DNA from: Paenibacillus algorifonticola
GTDB lineage: Bacteria; Bacillota; Bacilli; Paenibacillales; Paenibacillaceae
Direction: 5' to 3'
Length of the DNA: 64,000 nt
NCBI RefSeq assembly: GCF_000971975.1
Contig: NZ_LAQO01000038.1
Span: 1 to 64,000, forward strand
Shown: one piece after another, positions 44,583-53,786 of the stretch
Layout: each line of letters begins with the position of its first letter
Numbering within the stretch: position 1 is the stretch's first letter
Made by a program: the position numbers and the translations under genes
The notes under the pieces: generated by a model
What the model was told of the DNA's origin: nothing
What the model saw: the letters and a program-made list of their open reading frames with translations, nothing else
Databases searched by the model: none

Positions 44583-45884
44583 CTACACCGCCTCTCTCGC
44601 ACTTGATTTGGCATTCCCTTCGCCGCCTATGCCCGCAATGGCCTCCTGACGCTCGTTCCAGGACATCGGCATAGCGGAAGACGGCACCTCTACCATCGAA
44701 ATCGCTCCTTCAACCGGACAAACGATCGAGCACAAATTGCAGCCGACGCAGTCCTCTTCCCTTACCTTCAAGTAAGCACGCCCGCCTTCGTCCGTATGCC
44801 GCTCAATACATTGATGCGAGGTGTCCTCGCAGGCGATATGGCATTTGTTGCATACGATACATTCTTCCTCATGTATACGGGCAACGACTTGGTAATTCAG
44901 ATCGAGATCGCCCCAGTCCGAATAGCGGGACACCGATTTGCCGATCAGCTCCATCGCCGATGATAGTCCCTTGTCGTCCAGGTAATTGTTCAAGCCGTCG
45001 ATCATATCCTCGACAATGCTGAAGCCATGATGCATCGCTGCCGTGCATACTTGAACGCCCGTTGCGCCCATCAGCATAAATTCGACCGCATCGCGCCAAT
45101 TGGAAATGCCGCCGATTCCCGAGATCGGAATATTCACCTGCGGATTACGGGCACATTCCGCGACCATATTCAGCGCAATCGGCTTCACGGCAGGGCCGCA
45201 ATAGCCGCCATGCGCGCCCTTCCCGCCCACATGCGGAATCGTCAGCCAAGAATCCAGATCAACGCCAGCGAGCGAGTTAATTGTGTTAATTAAGGAGATC
45301 GCATCTGCGCCGCCCCTAGTCGCCGCCTTTGCCGTCGCTGTAATATCGGTAATGTTTGGCGTCAGCTTGACGATAACCGGCGTCTGCGCTGCCTCCTTCG
45401 CCCACATCGTTTGCGCTTCGACTAAATCCGGCTGCTGTCCGGAGGCTGCGCCCATGCCGCGCTCCGCCATGCCATGCGGACAGCCAAAGTTCAACTCAAG
45501 GCCGTCCACGCCGACCGCCTCGACCTGTTTGACGATTTCATGCCATTTCTCACGGCTTGGCTCGACCATTAGCGAAGCGATGACGGCATGATTCGGGAAT
45601 CTCTTTTTTGTCTCATAGATTTCCTTTAAGTTGACCTCCAGCGGACGATCCGTTATGAGCTCAATATTGTTGAAGCCCGCAACCCGCTGCCCATTAAAAT
45701 GCACGGCGGCAAAGCGCGAGGACGTATTAATAATAGGATCGCCCAGCGTCTTCCAGACTGCGCCGCCCCAGCCCGCCTCGAATGCGCGCTGCACCTGATA
45801 GCCGGTATTGGTAGGCGGCGCAGATGCCAGCCAGAAAGGATTTGGAGATGCAATACCCGCCAGATTGATGCGCAAATCAGCCAT
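44583..45884 (-). CDS. preA: Dihydropyrimidine dehydrogenase, PreA (catalytic) subunit
   Basis: 433 residues. An FMN barrel like dihydroorotate dehydrogenase (LNFGCPHGMAERGMGAASGQ with the active-site region, PVIVKLTPNITDI, IPISGIGGISNWRDAVEF) is followed by two [4Fe-4S] motifs: CIVCNKCHIAC and CVGCNLCSIVCP. With PreT it reduces uracil and thymine. AGGAGGGG precedes the ATG. It is the catalytic half that in eukaryotes is fused in one chain. Confidence 0.93.
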   Translation of the reverse strand: MADLRINLAGIASPNPFWLASAPPTNTGYQVQRAFEAGWGGAVWKTLGDPIINTSSRFAAVHFNGQRVAGFNNIELITDRPLEVNLKEIYETKKRFPNHAVIASLMVEPSREKWHEIVKQVEAVGVDGLELNFGCPHGMAERGMGAASGQQPDLVEAQTMWAKEAAQTPVIVKLTPNITDITATAKAATRGGADAISLINTINSLAGVDLDSWLTIPHVGGKGAHGGYCGPAVKPIALNMVAECARNPQVNIPISGIGGISNWRDAVEFMLMGATGVQVCTAAMHHGFSIVEDMIDGLNNYLDDKGLSSAMELIGKSVSRYSDWGDLDLNYQVVARIHEEECIVCNKCHIACEDTSHQCIERHTDEGGRAYLKVREEDCVGCNLCSIVCPVEGAISMVEVPSSAMPMSWNERQEAIAGIGGEGNAKSSAREAV

Positions 45885-45980
45885 TGTCGTTCCCCTCCTT
45901 TAGCCATCGATAAGATGCGTATTTGCACAACTGCGTTTATCGCAGCGTGGCATCAATTCTTGATCCCGCTGCTTGCCTGC

Positions 45981-47339
45981 TTATGCCGATTCCTCCTGCA
46001 GCTTGATCAGCTGCTTATAAATGGCATAAGCTGCCTTCTTGCCCTGCTGGGCGGCCGAGACGACCATCGCCTCTCCTTGGCCCTCACCAAAAACAACGTC
46101 CCCAGCGGCAAAAATTTGCGGATCGGACGTCTGATAGCTGCTTTCGTCCACCGTCACAATGCCGCGCTTATGCGCGATGCCAAGCTGCTCGATTAGTGGA
46201 AGATGGCGCGTTTGTCCAATGGCTAGAATAACAGCGTCCACTTCCAGCTTGAACGTCGATCTGGGAATCGGTACTGGGCGGGCCCGCCCTTCCTCTGTTT
46301 TCTCCAGCTCCATCATGATGCATTCCAGCGCCGTCACATGTCCCTTGGCATTCCCGATAATGCGGGCTGGTGCCGTCAGCCATTGAAATTCAACGCCGTC
46401 CTGCTTGGCGAAATCATATTCGAACGCATAAGCCGTCATTTCGGCGGCACTGCGGCGATAGACGATTTTCACATTCATGGCTCCGAGACGTACCGAGCAG
46501 GTCGCCGCGTCGATCGCCGTGTTGCCCGCGCCGATAACGGCGACACGTTTGCCCGCTATATCGGTGCGCACAGCTGTTTTCGTCGACTCTACAAAATCAA
46601 TGGCGTCGAATACGCCGTCCAGCGTTTCGCCTTCAATGCCGAGCGACGGCACCTTCGACATGCCAATCGCCAGCACGATGGCATCATATTCGCGGCGCAG
46701 CTGCTCTATGCTCACATCTGCTCCGACCTTCGCATTCGTCCGAATGTCTACGCCTAGCTGCCGTACTTGCTCGACTTCCCAGAGCGAAACTTCCTGCGGC
46801 AGCCTGAAGGAGACGATACCATACGTATCTAGGCCGCCCGCCTGCTCCTTCGCCTCAAACACGGTTACAGCAAAGCCGAATCGCGCCAGCTCTCTTGCCG
46901 CAGACAGCCCTGCCGGCCCGCCGCCGATAATCGCGACGCGCTTGCCATTGCTCTGCCCGGCAGAGAACAGCATCTGCTCATTATGAATCGCCCAGTCCGT
47001 GGCGTAGCGCTGCAAATCGCCAATCCGAATCGGCGTGGAGGAATGATTCAGCACGCATGCGCCCTCGCACAGCTCCTCGGTTGGGCATACGCGCGAGCAG
47101 GTCGCCCCGACCGGGTTTGCATCCATAATCGTTCTGGCGGAGCCTTTCAAATTGCCGGAAGCGATCTTTTTTATAAAAGAAGGGATATTGATGCCTGTAG
47201 GGCAGGCCGTCATACACGGCGCGTCATAGCAATACAGACAGCGATTCGATTCATCGACCGCCTCCTTGCGTTTCATGCCTGCCTTCACCTCGGCAAAATT
47301 GCGCCGGAGCGTTTGTTCCGATATAAAGGCGATGCCCAT
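45981..47339 (-). CDS. preT: Dihydropyrimidine dehydrogenase, PreT (electron-transfer) subunit
   Basis: 452 residues, like the GltD family. The N-terminal iron-sulfur region has CLYCYDAPCMTACPTGINIP and CSRVCPTEELCEGAC. The FAD fold is IIGGGPAGLSAARELAR and the NAD(P) fold is VIGAGNTAIDAATCSVRLG; the C-terminal FAD motif is IFAAGDVVFGEG. It passes electrons from NAD(P)H to PreA. AGGAGGAG precedes the ATG. First of the two dehydrogenase genes, 96 bases before preA. Confidence 0.93.
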   Translation of the reverse strand: MGIAFISEQTLRRNFAEVKAGMKRKEAVDESNRCLYCYDAPCMTACPTGINIPSFIKKIASGNLKGSARTIMDANPVGATCSRVCPTEELCEGACVLNHSSTPIRIGDLQRYATDWAIHNEQMLFSAGQSNGKRVAIIGGGPAGLSAARELARFGFAVTVFEAKEQAGGLDTYGIVSFRLPQEVSLWEVEQVRQLGVDIRTNAKVGADVSIEQLRREYDAIVLAIGMSKVPSLGIEGETLDGVFDAIDFVESTKTAVRTDIAGKRVAVIGAGNTAIDAATCSVRLGAMNVKIVYRRSAAEMTAYAFEYDFAKQDGVEFQWLTAPARIIGNAKGHVTALECIMMELEKTEEGRARPVPIPRSTFKLEVDAVILAIGQTRHLPLIEQLGIAHKRGIVTVDESSYQTSDPQIFAAGDVVFGEGQGEAMVVSAAQQGKKAAYAIYKQLIKLQEESA

Positions 47340-47405
47340 AGCTGCTTCTCCTCCTATTTTTTAATCGCCTACTTGTTTTGAAAATGACTCGTTATCCGTT
47401 TTCAC

Positions 47406-48302
47406 TCACAAACTGACGAGATTGTCATACGTCTCTGGGCGGCGGTCGCGGTAAAACTGCCACACCTCGCGGACCTCGCGAATCAGCTCCTTATCCAGCA
47501 CGCCCATGACGATTTCTTCCTTATCCCGACTGCCGATAGCCGTAATCGCTCCGCGCGGATTGACCAAATACGATTGCCCATAAAACTCGCCCATGTTCCA
47601 AGGCTCCTCTATTCCCACGCGGTTGATCGCCGCAACATAATAGCCATTTGCCACCGCATGGGCCGGCTGCTCCAACTTCCACAAATACTCCGACGTTCCC
47701 GCTACCGTCGCTGATGGATTAAACACGATTTCCGCTCCATTCAGCCCAAGTGCCCGTGCCCCTTCTGGGAAATGGCGGTCGTAGCATATATACACGCCAA
47801 TCTTGGCGTATGCCGTATCAAAGACAGGGTAGCCCAGATTGCCCGGTTTAAAATAAAACTTTTCCCAAAACCCGCTCCCTCCGCCGCCCGCGGCGACATG
47901 AGGAATATGATGCTTGCGGTATTTGCCAAGATAAGCGCCATCCGCATCAATAACCGCAGCGGTGTTGTAATAGGTGGCGATGCCCTCCCGCTCGTAAATC
48001 GGCAAAATGATGACGATGCCGCATTCCTTTGCCAGCTCCTGAAAAAGCCGCGTCGTCGGCCCGTTCGGAATTTCCTCAGCAGCGGCATACCACTTTGTCT
48101 GCTGCTCCGCGCAAAAATAGGGGCCATAAAAAATTTCCTGAAGCGATACAATCTGCGCACCTTCAGCAGCGGCTTTCCTGATCATGCCGATATGCTTCTC
48201 AATAGCAGCCGCCTTATGCGCTTCGACAGACTCGCTGCCATGCAGTGCATTCGCCGCTTGTATTAACGCAATCGACACCTTGCTCATCCCATTTTCGCTC
48301 AT
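47406..48302 (-). CDS. Nitrilase-family beta-ureidopropionase
   Basis: 298 residues. The Glu-Lys-Cys triad is visible: Glu in VSLQEIFYGPYF, Lys in GKYRKHHIPH, Cys in VYICYDRHFPEGAR. RDRRPETYDNL at the end matches the N-carbamoylputrescine amidase/beta-ureidopropionase group. It cleaves N-carbamoyl-beta-alanine to beta-alanine, CO2 and ammonia. AAGGAG precedes the ATG and the gene overlaps the upstream M20 hydrolase by four bases. It is the second of two unrelated enzymes suited to this step. Confidence 0.9.
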   Translation of the reverse strand: MSENGMSKVSIALIQAANALHGSESVEAHKAAAIEKHIGMIRKAAAEGAQIVSLQEIFYGPYFCAEQQTKWYAAAEEIPNGPTTRLFQELAKECGIVIILPIYEREGIATYYNTAAVIDADGAYLGKYRKHHIPHVAAGGGGSGFWEKFYFKPGNLGYPVFDTAYAKIGVYICYDRHFPEGARALGLNGAEIVFNPSATVAGTSEYLWKLEQPAHAVANGYYVAAINRVGIEEPWNMGEFYGQSYLVNPRGAITAIGSRDKEEIVMGVLDKELIREVREVWQFYRDRRPETYDNLVSL

Positions 48303-49579
48303 CCTGCCTCACTCCTTCCCCTAGCAATCTGCACAGCCGCGCGGTACAGCAGCTCCGCTCCAAGCGCAATATCCTCCGGCGCTGCATATTCTCGCGGATT
48401 ATGGCTAATGCCTTCCTCGCAGCGTACAAAAATCATGCTGTAATCGCACACGTAAGACATCGTGAGCGAATCATGGAATGGCCCGCTCATCAGCTCTGGC
48501 GGCGCAAGCCCCATACCCGCAGCCTCGCGGTGCAAAATCGTTTTTAGCCAGTCCGCGCAATATCTCGGCTCGCTGTTCGTATCCTCGCGGATCGTATACG
48601 CGAGCCCATGCTCCAGGCTAACCTGCTCGATAATGCCTCGCAGCTCCTGCTCCAGCTTGTTTCTCCGCTCCAGCTCAATGTCTCTGAAATCAACAGTAAA
48701 GCTGACCTTCTCCGGTATAATGTTGCGCGAATCCGGGAAAACAGCGACCGAGCCGACGGTGCCGACCGTTGGCGCAGCCGGCTCTCGCCGCGCCAGCTCA
48801 TCCAGCGCGACGATAACCTTGGCGCAGCCGACCATCGCATCTTGGCGCATCGCCATTGGGACGGAGCCGGCGTGCCCGGCAAAGCCGGTCATTTCGACCG
48901 TCCACCAGACGGGGCCGGAAATGCCGCTGACGATGCCGATTGGTTCATTTTTCGCTTCCAACACAGGCCCCTGTTCAATATGAAGCTCCAGAAAAGCTCT
49001 GATTCTTCCCGCCTCAAAGGAATAGCTGTCATATTCTGCTGGATCACAGCCGAATTGCAGCAGCGCTTCCCGCCGGGTTACACCGTTTTTATCCGCCCGC
49101 GCAAGCTCCCCTTCCTCCAGCTTTCCAGTCATTCCCCTTGCGCCGAACAGCCCTTTATTGAAGCGGCAGCCCTCTTCATCGCAAAAGGCGACGACCTCTA
49201 TATCCATCTCTGACATAATGCCGCGCTCCGCCATCGTCTGCACTGCTTCAATCGCGCCGAGAACGCCAATGACGCCGTCGAATCGGCCTCCATAAGGCTG
49301 AGAATCAATATGTGAGCCCAGCATAAGCACAGGTGCCTGCTTATCCCGTCCCTTGTACACACCGATCAAATTGCCAAAAGGATCGATCCGCGCCGTCATG
49401 CCAGCTTCCTCCATCCAGCCCTTTACGAGCTCCACTCCTGCGCGGTCCTCTGGGGATAATGCGAGGCGGCATACGCCTGTCGTGCCGATCCTGCCGATTG
49501 CCGCTAGCGCCATAATCCGCTGATGAAGCCGCTCTGCCTGAATGTGATGCTTATTCTCCTTAGCCTGAAGCGGCTTCAT
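48299..49579 (-). CDS. M20-family N-carbamoyl amidohydrolase (AllC/HyuC-like)
   Basis: 426 residues. Metal-binding motifs of the carbamoyl-amino-acid hydrolase group are MLGSHIDSQPYGGRFDGVIG, AFCDEEGCRF and LHIEQGPVLE; VEMTGFAGHAGSVPMAMRQD marks the dimerisation domain, and GISHNPREY ends the site. It should hydrolyse N-carbamoyl amides made by the hydantoinase. It overlaps the aminotransferase gene by 20 bases. Its presence beside a nitrilase-type ureidopropionase may widen the substrate range (for example L-carbamoyl or methylated beta-amino acids), which is inference. Confidence 0.9.
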   Translation of the reverse strand: MKPLQAKENKHHIQAERLHQRIMALAAIGRIGTTGVCRLALSPEDRAGVELVKGWMEEAGMTARIDPFGNLIGVYKGRDKQAPVLMLGSHIDSQPYGGRFDGVIGVLGAIEAVQTMAERGIMSEMDIEVVAFCDEEGCRFNKGLFGARGMTGKLEEGELARADKNGVTRREALLQFGCDPAEYDSYSFEAGRIRAFLELHIEQGPVLEAKNEPIGIVSGISGPVWWTVEMTGFAGHAGSVPMAMRQDAMVGCAKVIVALDELARREPAAPTVGTVGSVAVFPDSRNIIPEKVSFTVDFRDIELERRNKLEQELRGIIEQVSLEHGLAYTIREDTNSEPRYCADWLKTILHREAAGMGLAPPELMSGPFHDSLTMSYVCDYSMIFVRCEEGISHNPREYAAPEDIALGAELLYRAAVQIARGRSEAG

Positions 49580-50996
49580 GCTGCATCCCCTCCTCTGACG
49601 TTCCGCCAGCGGCTCCGAAAACTGCCAGCAGCGTATCGATTATAAAAGCGATATCTTCATCCGTCGAAGAAAGCGGCGGACTGAGTGTCAAAATATTCAT
49701 AAAACCCGGGACGGTATCCCCGTTTTTGCCAATAAGCAGCCCTCGCGCCTTGCAATCCGCGATGATGCCCGCAACCAACGTGGCAGACGCAGGATGCTTC
49801 GTCTCCTTATCCTCAACCAGCTCGATGCCGATGGCGGAGCCGAAGCACCTGATTTCTCCTACATTCGGATGCCGGAGCAGCGGCTTCATGCGGCTGCGCA
49901 TTCGCCTGCCAATGAGAGCAGAGCGCTCAACTAACCCTTCACGCTCAATAATCTCAAGGTTTTTCAGGGCAACGGCACAGGACACCGGATTGCCGCCAAA
50001 AGTATTAACATGGCGAAAGTGGCTGTCCGGCCCCGATTCCTTGAAGCTTTCATACAGCTCGGCGGATACAGCGGTTGCGGATAAAGGCGAATACGCACTC
50101 GTCAGCCCCTTCGCCATCGTGACGATATCAGGCCTTACACCAAAATTATGATGGCCAAATTTTTGCCCCGATCGGCCAAAGCCGCAGATGACCTCATCGA
50201 CGATGAGCAGCACATCATGCTTGTCACAAATCTCGCGCAGCTTCGGCAGGTAGCTGTCCGGCGGAACAAGCATGCCGCCCCCTGTAATGACCGGCTCGAC
50301 GATAATGCCAGCGACCGAATCTGACCCTTCCCAGATGATCGCGTCCTCATAGGCCTGGGCGCATTGCAGCTCGCAGGCTCCACTCGTCTGGCCGAATGGG
50401 CAGCGGTAGCAATAGGGCGGCGGCACGTGGGAGAAGCCGACCCCAAGCGGCTCGTATTTTAGCTTGCGCTGCGCCTGCCCCGTTGCGCCTAGCGCCCCCA
50501 TTGAGTTGCCGTGATAAGCGCGGTGGCGCGAAATGAACTTGTGCTTGGTCGCTTTTCCACGTTGATGAAAAGCTTGGCGGGCGATTTTGAACGCAACCTC
50601 ATTTGCATCAGAGCCGGAATTGGAGAAGAATATCCGATATTCCCCCTCCAGCCAATCATTGAGCTTCGCCGCCAGCTCAATGCCAGGGACATGGGATTGA
50701 ATGAGCGGCGAATAGGCAAGTGTCGTCATTTGCACGGCAGCCGCCTCGGCAATTTCCTTTCGCCCGTGTCCCACATTGACGCACCATAGGCCTGACATGC
50801 CGTCCAAATAGCGATTGCCGTCCATATCCGTAATCCAGCTGCCCTCCCCTGACGCGACAATCATCGGATGATCATTGTGAGGTGTAATATGATGCCACAG
50901 GTACGCTCGATCCTTTTCCAGCAGCGCTTCCTTCAGCTCATCTGCTTGCATGGCTGCATGCTTGGCTTCTTCATCCATTGCTTCGTGAATATCCAT
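49560..50996 (-). CDS. Class III aminotransferase, probably beta-alanine-type
   Basis: 478 residues. The PLP-dependent omega-aminotransferase fold is shown by FFSNSGSDANEVAFKIAR, HRAYHGNSMGALGATGQ, LLIVDEVICGFGRSG and the Schiff-base Lys in TMAKGLTSAYSPL. In this operon it would move the amino group of beta-alanine (or 3-aminoisobutyrate) to pyruvate, giving malonate semialdehyde. The ATG at 50996 is preferred because a GAAGGGTG site precedes it; an ATG at 51047 has none. A Cys-rich insert (CYRCPFGQTSGACELQC) may bind metal or be structural. Confidence 0.88.
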   Translation of the reverse strand: MDIHEAMDEEAKHAAMQADELKEALLEKDRAYLWHHITPHNDHPMIVASGEGSWITDMDGNRYLDGMSGLWCVNVGHGRKEIAEAAAVQMTTLAYSPLIQSHVPGIELAAKLNDWLEGEYRIFFSNSGSDANEVAFKIARQAFHQRGKATKHKFISRHRAYHGNSMGALGATGQAQRKLKYEPLGVGFSHVPPPYCYRCPFGQTSGACELQCAQAYEDAIIWEGSDSVAGIIVEPVITGGGMLVPPDSYLPKLREICDKHDVLLIVDEVICGFGRSGQKFGHHNFGVRPDIVTMAKGLTSAYSPLSATAVSAELYESFKESGPDSHFRHVNTFGGNPVSCAVALKNLEIIEREGLVERSALIGRRMRSRMKPLLRHPNVGEIRCFGSAIGIELVEDKETKHPASATLVAGIIADCKARGLLIGKNGDTVPGFMNILTLSPPLSSTDEDIAFIIDTLLAVFGAAGGTSEEGMQHEAASG

Positions 50997-51139
50997 CAGC
51001 TTCTTCACCCTTCCCGCCGACTGCCGTCTATGTGCTCGATCTGCCATTTATGTTGTCTATGCCCTGCAACATCCATTTATGCACGAGCCTAAGAGGCCCT
51101 GTTATCCCACAGTCTCGCAGTCTCAAAGTCCCGCTGCGC

Positions 51140-51240
51140 TTATGGCTTAGCCGCATCCTCTAAAATCGTCTTATCCACAGCCACCGTTAAATCTGGCGCC
51201 TTCTTAATCAGCGCATATTTAAGCGAAATATCAACCGTCC
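51140..51240 (-). pseudogene. C-terminal remnant of an ABC substrate-binding protein
   Basis: The minus strand reads RTVDISLKYALIKKAPDLTV and then AVDKTILEDAAKP before a stop. This is the typical end of an SsuA/ThiY/NMT1-type binding protein. Its start is missing: upstream the sequence passes straight into a permease fragment in another frame near 51240. A deletion removed most of this gene. Confidence 0.6.
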
Positions 51241-51452
51241 GCAATAGGTACCATTTGCGAGGCAATCATATACGGCGACAGCGTATGCGCAAGCGTACGG
51301 GATAAGCTCATCAGCACCGCGAGAAGGAAACCGACCGAGGAGCCAATGGCGAAGCCCAGAAGTGAATTGCCGAATGTGATGGCACCCTGCTCGGCTAAAA
51401 CCGGCCAATACTGCACAGCCGCATGCAGTACCAGATGCAGATATCTCCTCAT
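51231..51452 (-). pseudogene. N-terminal remnant of an SsuC/ThiX-type ABC permease
   Basis: About 70 codons: AAVQYWPVLAEQGAITFGN, SLLGFAIGSSVGFLLAVLMS, then LSPYMIASQMVPIA, the normal first third of this permease family. The conserved SQM-P motif is followed at once by the tail of a binding protein instead of the remaining helices and EAA loop. So an internal deletion joined the two genes. Confidence 0.65.
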
Positions 51453-51489
51453 GGAAGCAGCTCCGTACCAAATCGGTCATCGCATGAAA

Positions 51490-52224
51490 CTAATCGGATC
51501 TGCGAGCATGCGCAAAGCTTCCTTCCTCCCGCTCAACCTTCACAATGGAGTGAACACGTCCCGGATGGGCCGATAAAATGACGATGCGATCGGATAAATA
51601 CACCGCTTCAGAAATGCTGTGGGTGACAAAGACGACCGTTTTATTCGTTTGTCTTTTAATATCAAGCAAATCAAGCTGCAGCGCTCCTTCGTAAATTCAT
51701 CAAGTGCAGAGAAGGGCTCATCCATCAGCAGCAAGGGAGGATCAAGCGACAAGGCCCGAGCAAGCGCAACCCGCTGCTGCATGCCTCCGCTGAGCTGCCA
51801 CGGATAGTGGTTTTGAAATTTGGGAAGGCCGACAAGCTCCAGCAAATGCTTTGTTATTTCAGAATATTCAGACTTTTTAAGTCCCATTATTTCCATCGAC
51901 AGCTCAATATTGTCCTTGACCGTGCGCCATTCAAACAGCGTAGCGCTTTGAAAAACAATGCCGAATTTGCGGCGCAGGCGCGCCTCGCGGGGATGCTGAT
52001 TGCCAATCGTAATTTGTCCCGAGGTAGGCTGCATTAAATCGGCCATTAGACAGAAGCGTCGATTTGCCGCAGCCGGCTGGGCCGAGGAGCGAGATGAATT
52101 CGCCGTTTCGGACGTCAAAGCTTACATTTTGCAGCGCAGCCACCTTGCGTTCCCCACTGCCAAAATACATGGATATATCATCGATGCTAATTTCTACTGG
52201 TTGATTTTCCTTCGGAGTGTCCAT
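51490..52224 (-). pseudogene. Frameshifted SsuB/ThiZ-type ABC ATPase
   Basis: Three frames must be joined to rebuild the protein. The first has SIDDISMYFGSGERKV and Walker A LLGPAGCGKSTLL. A shift near 52050 leads to GIVFQSATLFEWRTV, LSGGMQQRVALARAL and LLLMDEPFSALDEFTKER. Another shift near 51680 leads to KTVVFVTHSISEAVYLSDRI and the end at 51492. With two frameshifts it is not functional as written. It would have been the first gene of the pyrimidine operon (AAGGAGG before 52224). Confidence 0.8.
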
Positions 52225-52430
52225 GCCATCCCTCCTTATCTTCAATCAACGCTATCTTTGTGTAATATTATATAACACTCAGTTTTAATTACATTAGACA
52301 TAGTGTTACATATTCCAGCCATTTAATTTGACAATTTGTTTGATATACAATTTAAAAAAGCTCCGCACTCTAAAAAATGTGCGAAGACCTAACAAAGTCG
52401 TTCCAATTTTCACTATGCAACCTACTATTG

Positions 52431-52925
52431 TCATGCTTCGCGCTTCTTAAGTTCTTCCACTCTCCAAACCTGCCATTCGTCCCGATAGCGTTGGATGAGT
52501 TGAATGGATTCTAAAATATGAATAATGTCACGCAATCTAAAATTGGCTATTCTTTCATGCTCTGACTTATTAGGCGTTGGCTCATCATGTTGGTGATAAT
52601 GAATAGTTTCGGTCCAATACTTCTTGGGATGGAACGTATCGAAATGAAACTTCCACTGCCTATCCGGGAGATACTGCCAATTATATTCAAATTTATCAAT
52701 AGTATTGGTTCGAATATTGACAAATTCACTAGCTTCTATAACGCCCATTCCATTTTGCAGGCGAATCGTTTTCCTTATTTGGGACCCTTTTTCTTGACCT
52801 TCACTATTTCCAGATTTAATTTCTCCTGAGATCATATCGGCAAACTGGATGGCTATATAGTCAAAATCTGTAGCAGTCATTTTTTCATCCTTATTCGTTG
52901 CCCAATGTCCATAACTAGCCATCAT
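52431..52925 (-). CDS. TumE-like small protein (possible toxin)
   Basis: 164 residues, low GC. The pattern of a strand, IRLQNGMGVIEASEF, then FEYNWQYLPDRQWKFHFDTF, then IHYHQHDEP and the helical RLRDIIHILESI resembles the DUF6516/TumE toxin fold, in which a nucleic-acid-like substrate and ...YHWQ...RWD...HxH residues are arranged this way. The resemblance is from memory and weak. The ATG follows GGAGG and overlaps the end of the upstream HTH gene by 11 bases, a coupling usual in toxin-antitoxin pairs. Alternatively it is an unrelated hypothetical protein. Confidence 0.55.
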   Translation of the reverse strand: MMASYGHWATNKDEKMTATDFDYIAIQFADMISGEIKSGNSEGQEKGSQIRKTIRLQNGMGVIEASEFVNIRTNTIDKFEYNWQYLPDRQWKFHFDTFHPKKYWTETIHYHQHDEPTPNKSEHERIANFRLRDIIHILESIQLIQRYRDEWQVWRVEELKKREA

Positions 52926-53709
52926 TCAGTTCCTCCAACTTTCTCTCATAGAAGGTCCACCATGATTTATCACTTTCTTCTGCTGGTGTCAGAGGACGGT
53001 CACTAAATGTATCTTCACAGGATAACTTGCCATATTTTTGTTGCAGTTGATGAATTTGCTCCATCAATTCCAGACGCTCTTCGTCATCTGCAAAAGTTCG
53101 TTTCTTACCGTTATACTGTTTCACCAACTGCTGTAGGTACACGATAGAACCATCCGACTTTAAAAATCTCCCATCTGCTGGAATACGTGCATGAATGCCG
53201 GCCTGAGGCCTTTTGTAATCGAGAAAACGCCCTTCTTTTATCCATTTATTAATTGCTGTTACAGAAACATTAAATACCTCAGCTAGCTGAGCCGTCTTGT
53301 AAAATGTATGCTGCGATAGTGGATTAACTGTATAAGCAATCTGTACTTTCGAATCGATGCCCCCCCTGCTTACACGACCAATCGACTGAGCGATGGATTC
53401 ATCAGAACCGCTTTTTTCTATAATAGATATATGTGACCCCTCTCCTACTGAATAGCTTCGGGTTATTTGAGGGCGATAAATCTGGTCTACCCTTTTATTT
53501 ACAAGCAAATCAATAGTGGCAGCAGCAGTATGGAGAGGGTCCGTTTCCAAGCTTACTTGAGTTATAGTTTGATAATCCTTGATGACTTCCATCATCGATT
53601 TTAATACTCCAACCTGAATTTCTACATAATTATCCTCTGGCTCGTTACTCAGCTTTTCCCACAGTTCAAAAATCCCCATCATTGTACGCCGATCCATTAC
53701 ACTTGACAT
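52915..53709 (-). CDS. Helix-turn-helix protein, possible antitoxin/regulator partner
   Basis: 264 residues, low GC. The start at 53709 is chosen for AAAGAGGTG upstream; the frame is open to 53751. A MerR/excisionase-type helix-turn-helix lies near residue 155: KTAQLAEVFNVSVTAINKWIKEGRFL-like, given here as TAQLAEVFNVSVTAINKWI. The N-terminal ~120 residues are helical and unrecognised. The C-terminus is a charged helix. It overlaps the next gene and has a good promoter preceded by three phased 11-bp repeats, consistent with self-regulation. Confidence 0.65.
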   Translation of the reverse strand: MSSVMDRRTMMGIFELWEKLSNEPEDNYVEIQVGVLKSMMEVIKDYQTITQVSLETDPLHTAAATIDLLVNKRVDQIYRPQITRSYSVGEGSHISIIEKSGSDESIAQSIGRVSRGGIDSKVQIAYTVNPLSQHTFYKTAQLAEVFNVSVTAINKWIKEGRFLDYKRPQAGIHARIPADGRFLKSDGSIVYLQQLVKQYNGKKRTFADDEERLELMEQIHQLQQKYGKLSCEDTFSDRPLTPAEESDKSWWTFYERKLEELNDG

Positions 53710-53752
53710 TAGTTTCACCTCTTTAAATAACATCGTTTGTTCAACTCCCATT

Positions 53753-53778
53753 ATAAGTTTTCAAATTACAAATTGCAA
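53753..53778 (-). promoter_or_regulatory. Sigma-A promoter of the HTH/TumE-like pair
   Basis: On the minus strand TTGCAA (complement of 53773-53778), spacer near 17 bases, TATAAT (complement of about 53751-53756). Confidence 0.6.
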
Positions 53779-53786
53779 TTAAACTG

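Noticed and set aside
51208..51480. Overlapping 90-codon frame across the permease remnant
   Set aside because: It is out of frame with the recognisable permease sequence and shows no motif.
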